64,000 nucleotides of DNA from Campylobacter concisus (GTDB lineage Bacteria; Campylobacterota; Campylobacteria; Campylobacterales; Campylobacteraceae). A program made the position numbers and the translations under genes. Position 1 is the first letter of the stretch; each line of letters starts with the position of its first letter. The stretch lies in NCBI RefSeq assembly GCF_003048535.1, contig NZ_PIRQ01000002.1, positions 186,001 to 250,000 of the forward strand. The letters run 5' to 3'. The notes under the pieces are model-generated. The model saw nothing but the letters and a program-made list of their open reading frames with translations. It had not been told where the DNA came from and ran no database searches. Positions 18,160 to 27,183 of the stretch are shown piece after piece.

Positions 18160-19485
18160 TCACTTGCCCAGGCAAAAGCTGCTAAACATTTCGTCTAAAA
18201 TTTCGCTTCTTTCAAACGGCTTCGTGATTGACGAGATTTGCTCTATCGCCGCATTTAGCTCATAAGCAAAAAGCTCGAGCTCAGACTCGACAAGCAAATT
18301 TAACGCTCTTTTTAAAGCTTCACTCGCCTCTTTGCAGCTTAAAATTTGGCGGTTTGAGCTTAGCATGATCTCGTCGGTGTCTTGCGTCTTGAGATATTCC
18401 TCGAGCTTTTTTAAAACTACACTCGTATCATTTTTTGCTGAAATTTTGATAGCACCCTCTAGCTCTATGTCAAATTTAAACGCCAGATCGCTTTTGTTTA
18501 AGATAAAAAAGGCTTTTTTGTTTGAGCTAGAAACGAGCCTAATTATCTCTTTATCTTGCTCGTCGCTTAGATTTGAGCCATCAAAAACAGCTAGGATTAT
18601 GTCAGCTTCGTTTATAGCAGAAATAGAATAGTTTATACCGATTTGCTCGATCTTCCCAGCATCTTTTCTGATGCCAGCGGTATCTATTATACGAACTAGA
18701 TGTGAGCCGATCTTGAAATTTTCTTCTATCCTGTCCCTAGTAGTGCCCGCTTCGTCGCTAACGATCGCCCTCTCGTATGCCAAAAATGAGTTTAAGATAG
18801 AGCTTTTGCCAACATTTGGCTTACCAACGATAGCGATCTTAAAGCCATCTATCAGTCCTCTTCTTTGCTCGCTAAGAGTTGCTATGCGCTCTAGTTTCTC
18901 GCTATTTTTTAAAAGCATCTGCTTGGTCTGCTCTAGTAAATTTGTAGGCAGATCATCATCAGCATAATCAATCATCGTCTCAACAAAGGCAAGAGTTTTG
19001 ACCACTTCGCTTCTGATCTCACTAACAAATCTACTAAGATCGCCTTGCATCTGGCGGGTTAAAATTTTAGCAGCGATCTCGCTTTTTGAAGCGATGAGCC
19101 CTTGCATAGCCTCAGCCTTGGCTAGATCCATCTTGCCATTTAAAAATGCCCGCTTGCTAAACTCGCCTGGCATAGCAAGCCTTGCGCCAGCCTTTATTAG
19201 CTCGTTTAAAATTCTCTCGCTAACCATAACGCCGCCATGAGTTTGAAACTCGACGATATCCTCGCCAGTAAAGCTTGCAGGAGCTTTAAAATATATAACG
19301 ATGCCCTCGTCTAAAATTTCATCATCAAGGGAGTAAATTTTAGCTAGTTTTGCGTATCTTGGCTCTAAATTTGAAAGTTTAAGGAGTTTTAAAGAGGTGG
19401 CCAGAGCGTCCTTGCCGCTAAGCCTTACGATAGAAACTGAGCCGATGCCATAAGCTGTGGCAAGGGCTGCAATGGTTTCACTCAT
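18160..19485 (-). CDS. mnmE: tRNA uridine-5-carboxymethylaminomethyl synthesis GTPase MnmE
   Basis: With MnmG, installs the cmnm5 group at U34 of several tRNAs. Seen in 441 residues: N-terminal folate-binding TrmE domain ([35 protein letters not shown]), a helical domain, an inserted Ras-like G domain with [12 protein letters not shown] (about 220), [18 protein letters not shown] and NKSD, and the C-terminal FCLGK whose cysteine is typical. It overlaps khpB by 4 bases (ATGA). Confidence 0.97.
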   Translation of the reverse strand: MSETIAALATAYGIGSVSIVRLSGKDALATSLKLLKLSNLEPRYAKLAKIYSLDDEILDEGIVIYFKAPASFTGEDIVEFQTHGGVMVSERILNELIKAGARLAMPGEFSKRAFLNGKMDLAKAEAMQGLIASKSEIAAKILTRQMQGDLSRFVSEIRSEVVKTLAFVETMIDYADDDLPTNLLEQTKQMLLKNSEKLERIATLSEQRRGLIDGFKIAIVGKPNVGKSSILNSFLAYERAIVSDEAGTTRDRIEENFKIGSHLVRIIDTAGIRKDAGKIEQIGINYSISAINEADIILAVFDGSNLSDEQDKEIIRLVSSSNKKAFFILNKSDLAFKFDIELEGAIKISAKNDTSVVLKKLEEYLKTQDTDEIMLSSNRQILSCKEASEALKRALNLLVESELELFAYELNAAIEQISSITKPFERSEILDEMFSSFCLGK

Positions 19486-20543
19486 TTTTTGAAAAAGTCA
19501 TTTACAACGACAAATTTGCCGTCATTGCCGCTTTTTATGCCGACATATTTATCTGGAAATTTCTCGCGAAGTTTCTCAAGTGCGATCTTGACCAAAACCC
19601 CATCAAGTGGCTTTGTTTGAGCTCTGCCACTATTTTGCACACGCTCGATCACGCCATTTAGATATTGATCCATCATCGCTTCTTGATTTTGCAAAAATTG
19701 CGCGATTTCAAGGCGGATAGCAAGGTTGTATTTTGAGTTTAGCCAGTTATAAAGCATATAAGATATCGCTTTATATCTATAACCTTCTTTACCTATAAGT
19801 AGAGCCGCATCAGCTCCATCAAGCTCTACAAGCACCGTTTCATCGTCAAATTTGCTAACTTCAATTTTACTAATATCAAAACAACTTGCCTTAAAAAGAC
19901 GGTTCATGCCCTCTTTGATCTCAGGTAAAATTTTATCAAAGTCGATTGTTGCTTTTTCTTTTTTTTCTTTTTGTAAAGCTTGAGCCGCACTCTCTTCATC
20001 AGTTTGATTAAAATTTTCAATAATAGAATTATCTAAAATATTTTTAGGAGCATTTTTACCAGCTTGTGACCCTTTTATTTCTTTTGGCTCATCAAGTCTC
20101 TTTATCACATATCCTGGTTCAGCTTCTTCTTCACTCTTTTGAGCAAACGCATCTTTAGCTAGAGCTTCATTTTTTTCACTTAAATTTGACTTTTCATTTT
20201 TATGTTCTTTTTGCTCAAATTTAGTTTCGCTTTTTTCATCTCTATGTTTTTTAGGGCCTCGCTTTTTATCACTATGATCGTGTTTTTTAGCTTGCTTTTT
20301 ATCTTCTTTTATAGCCTCGTTCTCATCATTTTTTTTAACAAAATTTTTATCATTTTTTGGCTTGTGTTGTGGTTTTGGCTGATTTTCTAAATTTGCTTCA
20401 ATGATTGCACTTCTTTTAAAAAATCCAAAAAAACCACTGCTTGGATGCTGTAAAACTTTTATATCAAGCTGAGTTACTGAGCAGTTAAGCTGCTCAGCTG
20501 CCTTTTGAAATGCCTCTTGAAGGGTATTCGCTTCTATTTTCAT
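19482..20543 (-). CDS. khpB: RNA-binding protein KhpB/Jag
   Basis: KH-domain RNA-binding protein (also called Jag or EloR) usually encoded next to yidC. Seen in 353 residues: N-terminal Jag_N domain ([20 protein letters not shown] to about 50), a long, highly charged lysine/glutamate linker at about 55-200 that should be disordered, then a KH domain ([20 protein letters not shown], about 235-255, with a GKEG loop in place of GxxG) and an R3H-like end. Known: in Gram-positives it acts with KhpA in cell envelope control; the role in Campylobacterota is unclear. It overlaps yidC by one base (TAATG). Confidence 0.9.
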   Translation of the reverse strand: MKIEANTLQEAFQKAAEQLNCSVTQLDIKVLQHPSSGFFGFFKRSAIIEANLENQPKPQHKPKNDKNFVKKNDENEAIKEDKKQAKKHDHSDKKRGPKKHRDEKSETKFEQKEHKNEKSNLSEKNEALAKDAFAQKSEEEAEPGYVIKRLDEPKEIKGSQAGKNAPKNILDNSIIENFNQTDEESAAQALQKEKKEKATIDFDKILPEIKEGMNRLFKASCFDISKIEVSKFDDETVLVELDGADAALLIGKEGYRYKAISYMLYNWLNSKYNLAIRLEIAQFLQNQEAMMDQYLNGVIERVQNSGRAQTKPLDGVLVKIALEKLREKFPDKYVGIKSGNDGKFVVVNDFFKK

Positions 20544-22096
20544 TAAGCCTTTACCTCCGTAGCTTTTTTATGTTTTTCAAAAAGTTTATTTACAAATACT
20601 TGCTGAACAACCGAGCAAACGTTATTCACAAACCAGTAAAGTGTAAGACCAGCTGGGAATGTCACGAAGAAAAATGTAAATATAAGAGGTAAAAATTTCA
20701 TCACCTTTTCTTGCATAGGATCAGTAAATGTCGTTGGTGTAAGCTTTTGCTGTAAAAACATCGTTAGACCCATCAAAATAGGTAATACAAAATATGGATC
20801 CATTACCGAAAGATCGTGTATCCAAACTATCCAAGGAGCACCTTTTAGCTCGATTGCATTTAGTAAAACGCGGTAGATTGCAAAAAATACTGGAATTTGA
20901 AGCAAGATCGGCAAGCAGCCACCCATCGGATTTGCACCATGCTTTTTATAAAGCTCCATCATATGAACTTGCATTTTTTGCTTATCATCTTTATATTTTG
21001 TCTGAAGTTCTTTTACCTTTGGAGCAAGCTCTTTAAGCTTGTTCATGGATAACATACCCTTATATGTAAGTGGGAATAAAACTATCCTTATAACAAGCGT
21101 TAGCACAACTATCGCCCAACCCCAGTTGCCAATGTAGTCATGTAAGAAATTCAAAAATGCAAACATCGGTTTTGCTATAAATGTAAACCAGCCATACTCA
21201 ATAACATCATTTAGTCTCTCATCCATTGAGCTTAAAATTTTATGCTCTTTTGGCCCGATATATGCACCTAATTTTAAATTATCATTTGCCTTTACAAAAA
21301 GAATAGGATTATTACTAGCATCTTTGTCTACGGCTACTTCAAATGGCTTTTCAAATGAGTAAAATAGAGTTGTATAGTATCTATCAGATGCGGCCGCTAT
21401 TGTGGTATTTGCATAGTTTTTAACCTCTTTAGCGTCACCATCTTCTATGATGTTTAGGCTATCATCCGTGTTTCTAAGCATCACGCCGTGAACCGTATAG
21501 CTATCTACTGCGATGTTTGGCCTAAAGCCAGGAGTGATGAAATAATCAACACTTTTACTTAAATTTACTTCAACTTCATATCTACCATTTGGGTAAAATT
21601 TGATATTTTTTGTAATCGTAACGCCATCTAAAATTTGAGTAAGTTTTATAGTTTTAGGCTCGCTGCTGGCATCTATCTCACTAGCGTCACTACTATATGC
21701 AACCTTAAAAGCATCGGCATTTAGCGTGTTATCGTTAAATCTAAGCTCAAGTGGCAATGGATTTTGCGAAACAAGCTCGATTTTGTTACCATCTTCTGCT
21801 TTGTACTTATCTTCAGTTAGATAGAATTTTGAAATTCTTCCTAGCTTATCTATTTTTGCTTCGTAGCTTTGACCTTTGATCGTAGTGATTATCTCATTTG
21901 AAGCTAAATTTTCATTTGATTTTGGTGTATTTTGATTTATATTTGGAGCTTTATTTTGATCTATTGTTTGAGACATTATAGTTTGGTTTTGTTCAGGCAT
22001 CACTCTTTTTGGCATAAAAAAATCATACACTATAAAAAAAACAATAGATAAAAGTGCTGCAAGAAGCAACCTTTTTTGCATAGACATCTGTTCCAT
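20543..22096 (-). CDS. yidC: Membrane protein insertase YidC
   Basis: Inserts and folds inner-membrane proteins, alone or with SecYEG. The 517-residue length and layout are the Gram-negative form: an N-terminal membrane helix (MQKRLLLAALLSIVFFIVYDF), a large periplasmic beta domain at about 60-320, then five hydrophobic segments including NWGWAIVVLTLVIRIVLFPL, the cytoplasmic coiled hairpin (LKELAPKVKELQTKYK), GGCLPILLQIPVFFAIYRVL and a basic C-terminal tail. Gaps are 1 base to yidD and a 1-base overlap with khpB. Confidence 0.97.
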   Translation of the reverse strand: MEQMSMQKRLLLAALLSIVFFIVYDFFMPKRVMPEQNQTIMSQTIDQNKAPNINQNTPKSNENLASNEIITTIKGQSYEAKIDKLGRISKFYLTEDKYKAEDGNKIELVSQNPLPLELRFNDNTLNADAFKVAYSSDASEIDASSEPKTIKLTQILDGVTITKNIKFYPNGRYEVEVNLSKSVDYFITPGFRPNIAVDSYTVHGVMLRNTDDSLNIIEDGDAKEVKNYANTTIAAASDRYYTTLFYSFEKPFEVAVDKDASNNPILFVKANDNLKLGAYIGPKEHKILSSMDERLNDVIEYGWFTFIAKPMFAFLNFLHDYIGNWGWAIVVLTLVIRIVLFPLTYKGMLSMNKLKELAPKVKELQTKYKDDKQKMQVHMMELYKKHGANPMGGCLPILLQIPVFFAIYRVLLNAIELKGAPWIVWIHDLSVMDPYFVLPILMGLTMFLQQKLTPTTFTDPMQEKVMKFLPLIFTFFFVTFPAGLTLYWFVNNVCSVVQQVFVNKLFEKHKKATEVKA

Positions 22097-22097
22097 T

Positions 22098-22439
22098 TTA
22101 ATTTTTTTCCTTTAATTTATCTAATACTTTTACGACATAAAATTTACTATTCTGACAAGGGACAAACCAAAAATTTATATTTTTGGTATCACTTTTTTGA
22201 GATATAAAACATAAGTTAAATTTTTTGTAGATGATTGGGTAATTGATACCGCCTTTGAAAAGTTGATTGCATCTTAAAATTCGCATAAATGTTGCAAAAA
22301 AAGCAGAAAAAAAACTATTTGTTTGAAATTCCCAAATCGCGTATTGTGAACAAGTCGGGTAATAGCGACAGCTTTTTGGTAGAAGTATGGAAATATATTT
22401 TTGATAAAAAGCGATAGCTTTAATCGCAATTTTTTTCAT
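22098..22439 (-). CDS. yidD: Membrane protein insertion efficiency factor YidD
   Basis: 113-residue YidD family protein. Seen: basic amphipathic N-terminus ([17 protein letters not shown]), the family signature LPKSCRYYPTCSQYAIW with its cysteines, then RILRCNQLFKGG. The C-terminal extension after about residue 70 is typical of Campylobacter copies. The start at 22439 overlaps the rnpA stop as ATGA, which sets it over upstream ATGs at 22448 and 22469 that lie within rnpA. Known: YidD assists insertion of inner-membrane proteins by an undefined mechanism. Confidence 0.92.
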   Translation of the reverse strand: MKKIAIKAIAFYQKYISILLPKSCRYYPTCSQYAIWEFQTNSFFSAFFATFMRILRCNQLFKGGINYPIIYKKFNLCFISQKSDTKNINFWFVPCQNSKFYVVKVLDKLKEKN

Positions 22440-22771
22440 TTTAAACATCCCATTTTTTTTGTAGACCAACTTAAATTTTTACAAATTTTTTCAAATGAAA
22501 TCTCTGTAATTCCATTTTTTGCGATCATAATATATGTGCCATCTTTTAATTCACTAGAAATGTTAAAAAAAGCGGCTCTCAAAAGTCTTTTTGCTCTATT
22601 TCTAACTACCGCTTTTCCTACTTTTTTACTAGCAACTACTGCTATTTTTTTTTCATTTGTTGGTTTATAAAAAATAATGCAAGCATCACAATGCCACTTG
22701 CTAGCCTCTTTATAAACTTGAGAGAATTCTTTTGAGCCGCTTAACGACTCAAAACCAGCTAAGCAGCCAAT
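22436..22771 (-). CDS. rnpA: Ribonuclease P protein component RnpA, probable ATT start
   Basis: Protein subunit of RNase P, which matures tRNA 5' ends. The frame between rpmH and yidD encodes a 111-residue basic protein with [14 protein letters not shown] near the start, [20 protein letters not shown] (the RNR family signature), then [10 protein letters not shown]. There is no ATG, GTG or TTG between the upstream in-frame stop and this conserved core. The first plausible initiator is an ATT at 22771-22769, 6 bases after AGGTAG, and it overlaps the end of rpmH by 13 bases. The stop overlaps the yidD start. The gene identity is secure; the start is an inference. Confidence 0.88.
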   Translation of the reverse strand: MGCLAGFESLSGSKEFSQVYKEASKWHCDACIIFYKPTNEKKIAVVASKKVGKAVVRNRAKRLLRAAFFNISSELKDGTYIMIAKNGITEISFEKICKNLSWSTKKMGCLK

Positions 22772-22893
22772 CTTTTTCTACCTTTGGCACGTCTAGCGTT
22801 TATTACCTTTCGTCCATTTTTAGTTTTCATTCTTAAGCGAAAGCCGTGAGTGCGTTTTTTAGGGGTTTTATGAGGTTGATAAGTCCTTTTCAT
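22759..22893 (-). CDS. rpmH: 50S ribosomal protein L34
   Basis: 44-residue ribosomal protein of the large subunit. [19 protein letters not shown] and the basic end KGRKRLAA are diagnostic. The start at 22893 follows AGGATAGAA; a longer frame reaching 23013 has no support. It is the first gene of the rpmH-rnpA-yidD-yidC-khpB-mnmE operon. A TAAAAT-type box at about 22925-22930 on the minus strand is a candidate promoter. Confidence 0.97.
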   Translation of the reverse strand: MKRTYQPHKTPKKRTHGFRLRMKTKNGRKVINARRAKGRKRLAA

Positions 22894-23003
22894 TTCTATC
22901 CTTAAAGTTAATGTAAAAAGTGGGATTTTATCAAAGCAATACTTAAATTCCTTTGAATGACTTAGCTTAAAAAGCCATAACTCAAACTTTAAGCAAATCA
23001 AGT

Positions 23004-23009
23004 TATAAT
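23004..23009 (+). promoter_or_regulatory. -10 box just before the UDG-like gene
   Basis: TATAAT ends only 6 bases before the ATG at 23016. A start site 6-8 bases downstream would make the mRNA leaderless or nearly so; no ribosome binding site is visible between the two. Confidence 0.5.
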
Positions 23010-23015
23010 CCAAAA

Positions 23016-23669
23016 ATGAATTTTAATAAAGACAATAGGCTTTTAAAAAAATTATTTTTCTTAAAACTAATTGGTTATAAGTTTATTGATAAAAATTTTC
23101 TTAGTCTAAGCAATTATCATGATTACAACAATATTGATGAGCTAAACCGCGAAGTAAAAAAATGTTCTCTTTGTTCTTTGCGAAACAGCTCAAAAGGCGT
23201 AACAGCCGGTATCGGCAATGAAAATAGCAAAATCATGTTTATATTATTTTCTAAAAAAAATGATTCTTATGAAAATAACAGTAAAAAATTTTTAGAAAAT
23301 GCCATAAAAAATAGTTTAAATTTAGATATAAAAGAAATTTATATAAGTTCTCTACTTCGGTGTGAAATTTCACAAAATGATGATAAAAGTCCGATTTTAA
23401 GCCGTTCTATTGAACTTTGTCGTCCTTATTTGTTTGAAGAGATTAGGCTGATAAAGCCAAAGATAATCGTGACTTTAGGAGAGAAAGCCTTTATGCATTT
23501 ATATCCAAATTTATTGCTAAAAGGCGGATTTGCAAGCATAAGAGGTAGTATTTTAAAAAATGAAAATAGCCTTATTTTGCCAACGTTTTCGCCAGAGTGG
23601 ATCAGCAAAAATCCTAGTTTTGAAAATATTTTTATAGATGATTTAAGAAAGATCAAAGGAGTGATATGA
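23016..23669 (+). CDS. Uracil-DNA glycosylase superfamily protein, degenerate motifs
   Basis: 217-residue protein with the fold signs of family 4/5 Fe-S uracil-DNA glycosylases: cysteines C50, C53, C116 and C135 in the cluster pattern ([26 protein letters not shown]) and [14 protein letters not shown]. The catalytic motif A (GEAPG type) is replaced by LFSKKNDS, and the HPS-type motif B reads FSPEW without the histidine. Classical uracil excision is therefore doubtful (inference). It is coupled by ATGA to the following periplasmic protein gene, which is odd for a DNA repair enzyme. A similar pair occurs at the same place in C. jejuni. Confidence 0.78.
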   Translation: MNFNKDNRLLKKLFFLKLIGYKFIDKNFLSLSNYHDYNNIDELNREVKKCSLCSLRNSSKGVTAGIGNENSKIMFILFSKKNDSYENNSKKFLENAIKNSLNLDIKEIYISSLLRCEISQNDDKSPILSRSIELCRPYLFEEIRLIKPKIIVTLGEKAFMHLYPNLLLKGGFASIRGSILKNENSLILPTFSPEWISKNPSFENIFIDDLRKIKGVI

Positions 23670-24916
23670 GAAAAATTTTACTTTTTTTAGCCATTTTTTC
23701 GACTATTTTTGCATCGCAAGATGAGATAAATTTTGAGAGTAATGTTACAAAAAACCAAAGTCTATCAAGCATACCTCCAGCAAAGATTACTTATATAAAT
23801 TTAGAACCAGAATTTTGTGATAATGCCTGCCTAAATGAGCTTATCAAGGCTGATTTACTGGCTAGTTTTATGGCTAGATTTGAGCCAGCAAAAATAGACG
23901 ATAACACTCTTTTGGAGCTTTATATCTCTCTTGGCGGTGAAGCTATTTTAAAAGTTAATAAAAGCGGCAAAATCGCTGTAATCATCCCACAAAAGATTAT
24001 AAAATCTTATGCAAATGTTGTATCAAATGCGGTCTTAAGCTATGTCTTAAAGCAAGACGCAGATATTGAGATCAAATTTATAAATAGCAACGATGAAAGC
24101 CCACAAAGTCTTACAAATGCTATGCAAACGGCTAGAGCCCAAGGCTTTAATTATTTTATCGCAGCCCTTACATCAAATGGTGCAAACATTATAAATTCGC
24201 TAGTTCTATCAAATGAGCTTATCTACATTCCAAGCGTTCATAGCTCCTTTATCATAAATCCAAAGCCAAATTTGATCTTTGGTGGCATTGATTATAAAGA
24301 GCAAATTTCAGCTTTGCTAGCTTACTCGAACGAAAAAATAGTTGCATTTGATGATGGTAGTTCATTAGGGCAAAAGCTAAATGAATATGTCCGCATGCAA
24401 AGTAGCGATTATCATGAAGCCTCTATTGTAGGCAAAGATATAAATTTAAACGACACTTTAAGTAAAAAATCCAAGTTTGATAATGCAAGTATATTTTTAA
24501 ACATCCCAATCGTCAAAACTTCTCTTGTAGCAACGCAGATGAGAGGCTTTGAAATAAAGCCATACGCACTTTTAAGCACGCAGATAAATTTTTTACCAAA
24601 TATCTTTAATGCCATCGCGCAAAGAGATAGACAAAATCTTTTCATCGCAAACTCACTAAATCCTATTAACGACTTATTTTTGGGGCTTGGTGATCTTTTT
24701 GATGTAGATTTTAGATATTCGCAAATCGGCTATTCAAGTGCTTTTGGTGCCGAGTATATATATACAAATTTTATAGATAAAAGTGCTGATAGAATTTTTA
24801 CCGAAAGAGTTGAAAACTCTCAAGTCTTATATGGAGTTAAAATTTATAACGCAAAAGGCGACTACTTTGACGAAGCAAATCAAGATATTTTGCTCGATCA
24901 AAATAGCTCAATGTAA
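23666..24916 (+). CDS. Periplasmic protein of unknown function (416 aa)
   Basis: Exported protein with a cleavable signal peptide ([17 protein letters not shown]). The rest is soluble with alternating strands and helices. Segments such as GKIAVIIPQKIIKSYANVV, TARAQGFNYFIAAL and EKIVAFDDGSSLGQKLNEYV suggest a type I periplasmic-binding-protein or LpoA-like fold (weak inference). Two cysteines near residue 52 (FCDNACL) may pair. It is the second gene of a two-gene unit with the UDG-like gene and converges on ybgC. I do not recognise a function. Confidence 0.65.
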   Translation: MRKILLFLAIFSTIFASQDEINFESNVTKNQSLSSIPPAKITYINLEPEFCDNACLNELIKADLLASFMARFEPAKIDDNTLLELYISLGGEAILKVNKSGKIAVIIPQKIIKSYANVVSNAVLSYVLKQDADIEIKFINSNDESPQSLTNAMQTARAQGFNYFIAALTSNGANIINSLVLSNELIYIPSVHSSFIINPKPNLIFGGIDYKEQISALLAYSNEKIVAFDDGSSLGQKLNEYVRMQSSDYHEASIVGKDINLNDTLSKKSKFDNASIFLNIPIVKTSLVATQMRGFEIKPYALLSTQINFLPNIFNAIAQRDRQNLFIANSLNPINDLFLGLGDLFDVDFRYSQIGYSSAFGAEYIYTNFIDKSADRIFTERVENSQVLYGVKIYNAKGDYFDEANQDILLDQNSSM

Positions 24917-24925
24917 AAGCACAAA

Positions 24926-24957
24926 GTGGCTAAAGTTAAATTTTTAAACTTAGCCAC
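24926..24957. terminator. Bidirectional hairpin between convergent genes
   Basis: GTGGCTAA plus GTT pairs with AAC plus TTAGCCAC with one bulged base. It fills the 44-base gap between the periplasmic protein gene and ybgC. Confidence 0.6.
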
Positions 24958-24960
24958 GAT

Positions 24961-25350
24961 CTAAAATTTAGAATTCTCCAAAAATTTCTTTATCTCGTCA
25001 TTTATCTTAGCAAGCTTCTCTTCTTTCATAAAGGCTAACGTAATCGTCGCTCTAAAAAGTAGCTTTTCGGCATTTTTGTCATCAAATTTATAAATTTCTT
25101 GCTCCAAAACAAGACTAGCTTTTTTAAGCTCTAAAATTTTGGTTCTAACAAATACTTCATCGCCAAGTACAGCAGAAGCTATAAATTTAGCCTCTAGCGA
25201 CGAAACTACAAAGTATCCGTTCTCTTTTGTAAAATTTAATCCAGCCTTAAAAAATGCTTCACTTCTGGCTCGCTCGCAAAATTTTATGTAGTTTGTATGG
25301 TAGACTATGCCACCAGCATCAGTATCTTCGTAGTAGATTCGTATTTTCAT
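24961..25350 (-). CDS. ybgC: Acyl-CoA thioesterase, YbgC family
   Basis: Hotdog-fold thioesterase of 129 residues. YYEDTDAGGIVYHTNYIKF holds the catalytic aspartate and the family histidine, and CERARSEAF follows. Known: the H. pylori and E. coli homologues hydrolyse acyl-CoA or acyl-ACP thioesters, and in many bacteria ybgC lies with tol-pal; no tol genes are seen here. It lies 5 bases downstream of the PD-(D/E)XK gene. Confidence 0.92.
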   Translation of the reverse strand: MKIRIYYEDTDAGGIVYHTNYIKFCERARSEAFFKAGLNFTKENGYFVVSSLEAKFIASAVLGDEVFVRTKILELKKASLVLEQEIYKFDDKNAEKLLFRATITLAFMKEEKLAKINDEIKKFLENSKF

Positions 25351-25355
25351 TACAT

Positions 25356-26378
25356 TTAATCTCCGGATTCAAAATTTACTGTAAGCTCAATTATTCTTGT
25401 AAGCTTTTTTATTTCTTTAACAATTGATAACTTTGAGATAAATTTCATTTTTTCATACCTTCTAATCTCTAAAGATAGCCTTGGAAAAATTTTGCTCATC
25501 AAAGTTTCATTTGCCTGAAAATAAAATTTTCTTTTCATTTTGTCCCTATTTAATACAATATAAAATACTCTTTCATTATTGCCATCAAAACTATCGTTAT
25601 CAAAATATATTCTACAATCTGCTACGTTTGTTTCAAAAAAAAGCTCATCAGGGAATTCGTCTTTGCTTATAAGATTTATCAAGGCTCCTTTGTCATTTGT
25701 AGCAAATAAAAAAGTATTTATTTCTGGAATTACATTATGGAAAAAATATTTATTTAACAATTCATTGTGCACATCAATGTATGCTTTACCTTGAGTTAAA
25801 TAGCTTTGAATATCTACTTTTACTTCATTAAAGTCGCAATCGTTTTGTTCTATAGTATCAACTATATTGTTTATTGTTTGCAACATATTATTTAAGATAG
25901 GCAGCCTAGAGTGAGATACTATATTTATACCTTGTGCCCAAGCTAAATTAACAGCCTCTTTGTCAAAGTCGCTTGCAGAGAATATTACAGGGACATCCAA
26001 AAATCTATACTTATTGTCTTTTTGAGAGGATATGTAGTTTTCAGATATATCTTTATATGCTCCTATATATTCTCTAATAAAAGATTTATCTACTTTTTTA
26101 TCCCAAAATTTACACTCCGCTAGTAGCCTTATCGGAAAAACAAAGGGTATATTTCTGGAGTAAATTCCCACAAAATCAATTTGATGATTAGTTCCTCTGC
26201 CTTTTATCTCTCCATTTTTAGTTACTATGTTGCCATTTAAAATACCAGGGCAACCTTTTCCACATTTTACAAATCCATTTTGTTGTAACCAATATGAAAT
26301 AAAAATTTCATATAGATATCCACGCATTTGACCTTTTGTCATACTATAACTCTTGTGCTGTTTTTTTGCAACAATCAT
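25356..26378 (-). CDS. Stand-alone PD-(D/E)XK (Mrr-like) nuclease-domain protein
   Basis: 340 residues, not a named family to me. The first 145 residues look like a restriction-endonuclease fold: helix with E24 (GYLYEIFISYW), D68 in HQIDFVG, and E88/K90 in RLLAECKFWDKK, followed by a helix (FIREYIGAYKDI). These fit the E...D...ExK active site. The remaining 195 residues are of unknown fold and could bind DNA or sense a signal. No methyltransferase, helicase or second subunit is adjacent. It starts with ATG after AAGGTG. It lies next to AT-rich DNA and a GC-rich transporter pair, consistent with an accessory site. A defence role is an inference; a repair or housekeeping role cannot be excluded. 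Confidence 0.68.
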   Translation of the reverse strand: MIVAKKQHKSYSMTKGQMRGYLYEIFISYWLQQNGFVKCGKGCPGILNGNIVTKNGEIKGRGTNHQIDFVGIYSRNIPFVFPIRLLAECKFWDKKVDKSFIREYIGAYKDISENYISSQKDNKYRFLDVPVIFSASDFDKEAVNLAWAQGINIVSHSRLPILNNMLQTINNIVDTIEQNDCDFNEVKVDIQSYLTQGKAYIDVHNELLNKYFFHNVIPEINTFLFATNDKGALINLISKDEFPDELFFETNVADCRIYFDNDSFDGNNERVFYIVLNRDKMKRKFYFQANETLMSKIFPRLSLEIRRYEKMKFISKLSIVKEIKKLTRIIELTVNFESGD

Positions 26379-26655
26379 AACACCTTATTCTTTAATTTAT
26401 TTTTTTGTGTTTTAATAAAGATTTATTTACCTATTTATTACCTCTATACTATATGTTAATGGCTTCAAATTTATTTGATTTCTTTAAAAAACATACATCG
26501 TTTAACTTTAAACAAATTCTCATAATTAATACAATTATTAGCACACATTTAGTTTTTTATAAAAAGCTATTACATTAGAAAATTTATAAATTTTAAGTCA
26601 AAATAATAGGAAGTCCCAAAACGCAACGAACAAATTTGTCTTTTAAAAAATGAAT
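26379..26655. other. 277-base AT-rich gap
   Basis: No gene, tRNA or clear terminator seen. It is much more AT-rich than the transporter genes to its right, so composition shifts sharply near 26640. It probably contains the promoter of the nuclease-like gene and the junction of the GC-rich patch. Confidence 0.5.
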
Positions 26656-27183
26656 TTATCCCTTGCGCGTCTTTCTCGTCGGCAGACCACACTTGGCGCC
26701 GCGAGTTATCATCAAGGATTGATCGTAAAATAAAATAAGCACCACCGAAACGCCTACGCCTAGCGCTAGCGAGACCGTAGTAGTCGTGATCGCGTTATCG
26801 AAAAATATAATTAGATATTCGTTTTTCTTAGCGATATTAGGCTCGTTTAGAAACGAAAATAGCGCCAAAATGCCCTTATACGCGTAAACTCCGGGCACCA
26901 TCGGCAAAAGCGCCGGAAACGCGATGATCTCGGCGGGCACTTTGAGCCGTTTGGCAAAGAGCATACCTAAAATCCCGCTTAAAAACGAGACGATAAGCGT
27001 GGCGACGCTGATGTTAAAAAATCCCATCTGCATGATCCAAAAGCGGCTAGCGTGCGCAAATGCCGCAAGCAGCGCGCAATATGCGAGGGTTCTTTTAGGC
27101 GGAGAGCTAGCGTAGGCAAAGCCAAGCCCCGCCACCGCGGCAAAAGCGCCGTCTATAAGAGTCGCGGTCAAAAGCTCAAACAT
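26656..27183 (-). CDS. Threonine/serine exporter family protein, C-terminal half (ThrE_2)
   Basis: 175-residue protein with about five membrane segments. FPALLPMVPGVYAYKGILAL is the hallmark of the ThrE_2/DUF3815 domain. In Corynebacterium ThrE both halves are one protein; here they are two genes, and the stop of the larger one overlaps this start by 8 bases. Likely export of threonine, serine or related small molecules in a complex with its partner (inference). It is GC-richer than its surroundings. Confidence 0.85.
   Translation of the reverse strand: MFELLTATLIDGAFAAVAGLGFAYASSPPKRTLAYCALLAAFAHASRFWIMQMGFFNISVATLIVSFLSGILGMLFAKRLKVPAEIIAFPALLPMVPGVYAYKGILALFSFLNEPNIAKKNEYLIIFFDNAITTTTVSLALGVGVSVVLILFYDQSLMITRGAKCGLPTRKTRKG

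Noticed and set aside
22894-23013. Longer frame in front of L34
   Set aside because: L34 begins at MKRTYQPHK in all bacteria I know; the extra 40 residues have no homology and no binding site.
26379-26655. Possible tRNA or toxin-antitoxin gene in the AT-rich gap
   Set aside because: No cloverleaf pattern and no frame with a ribosome binding site.
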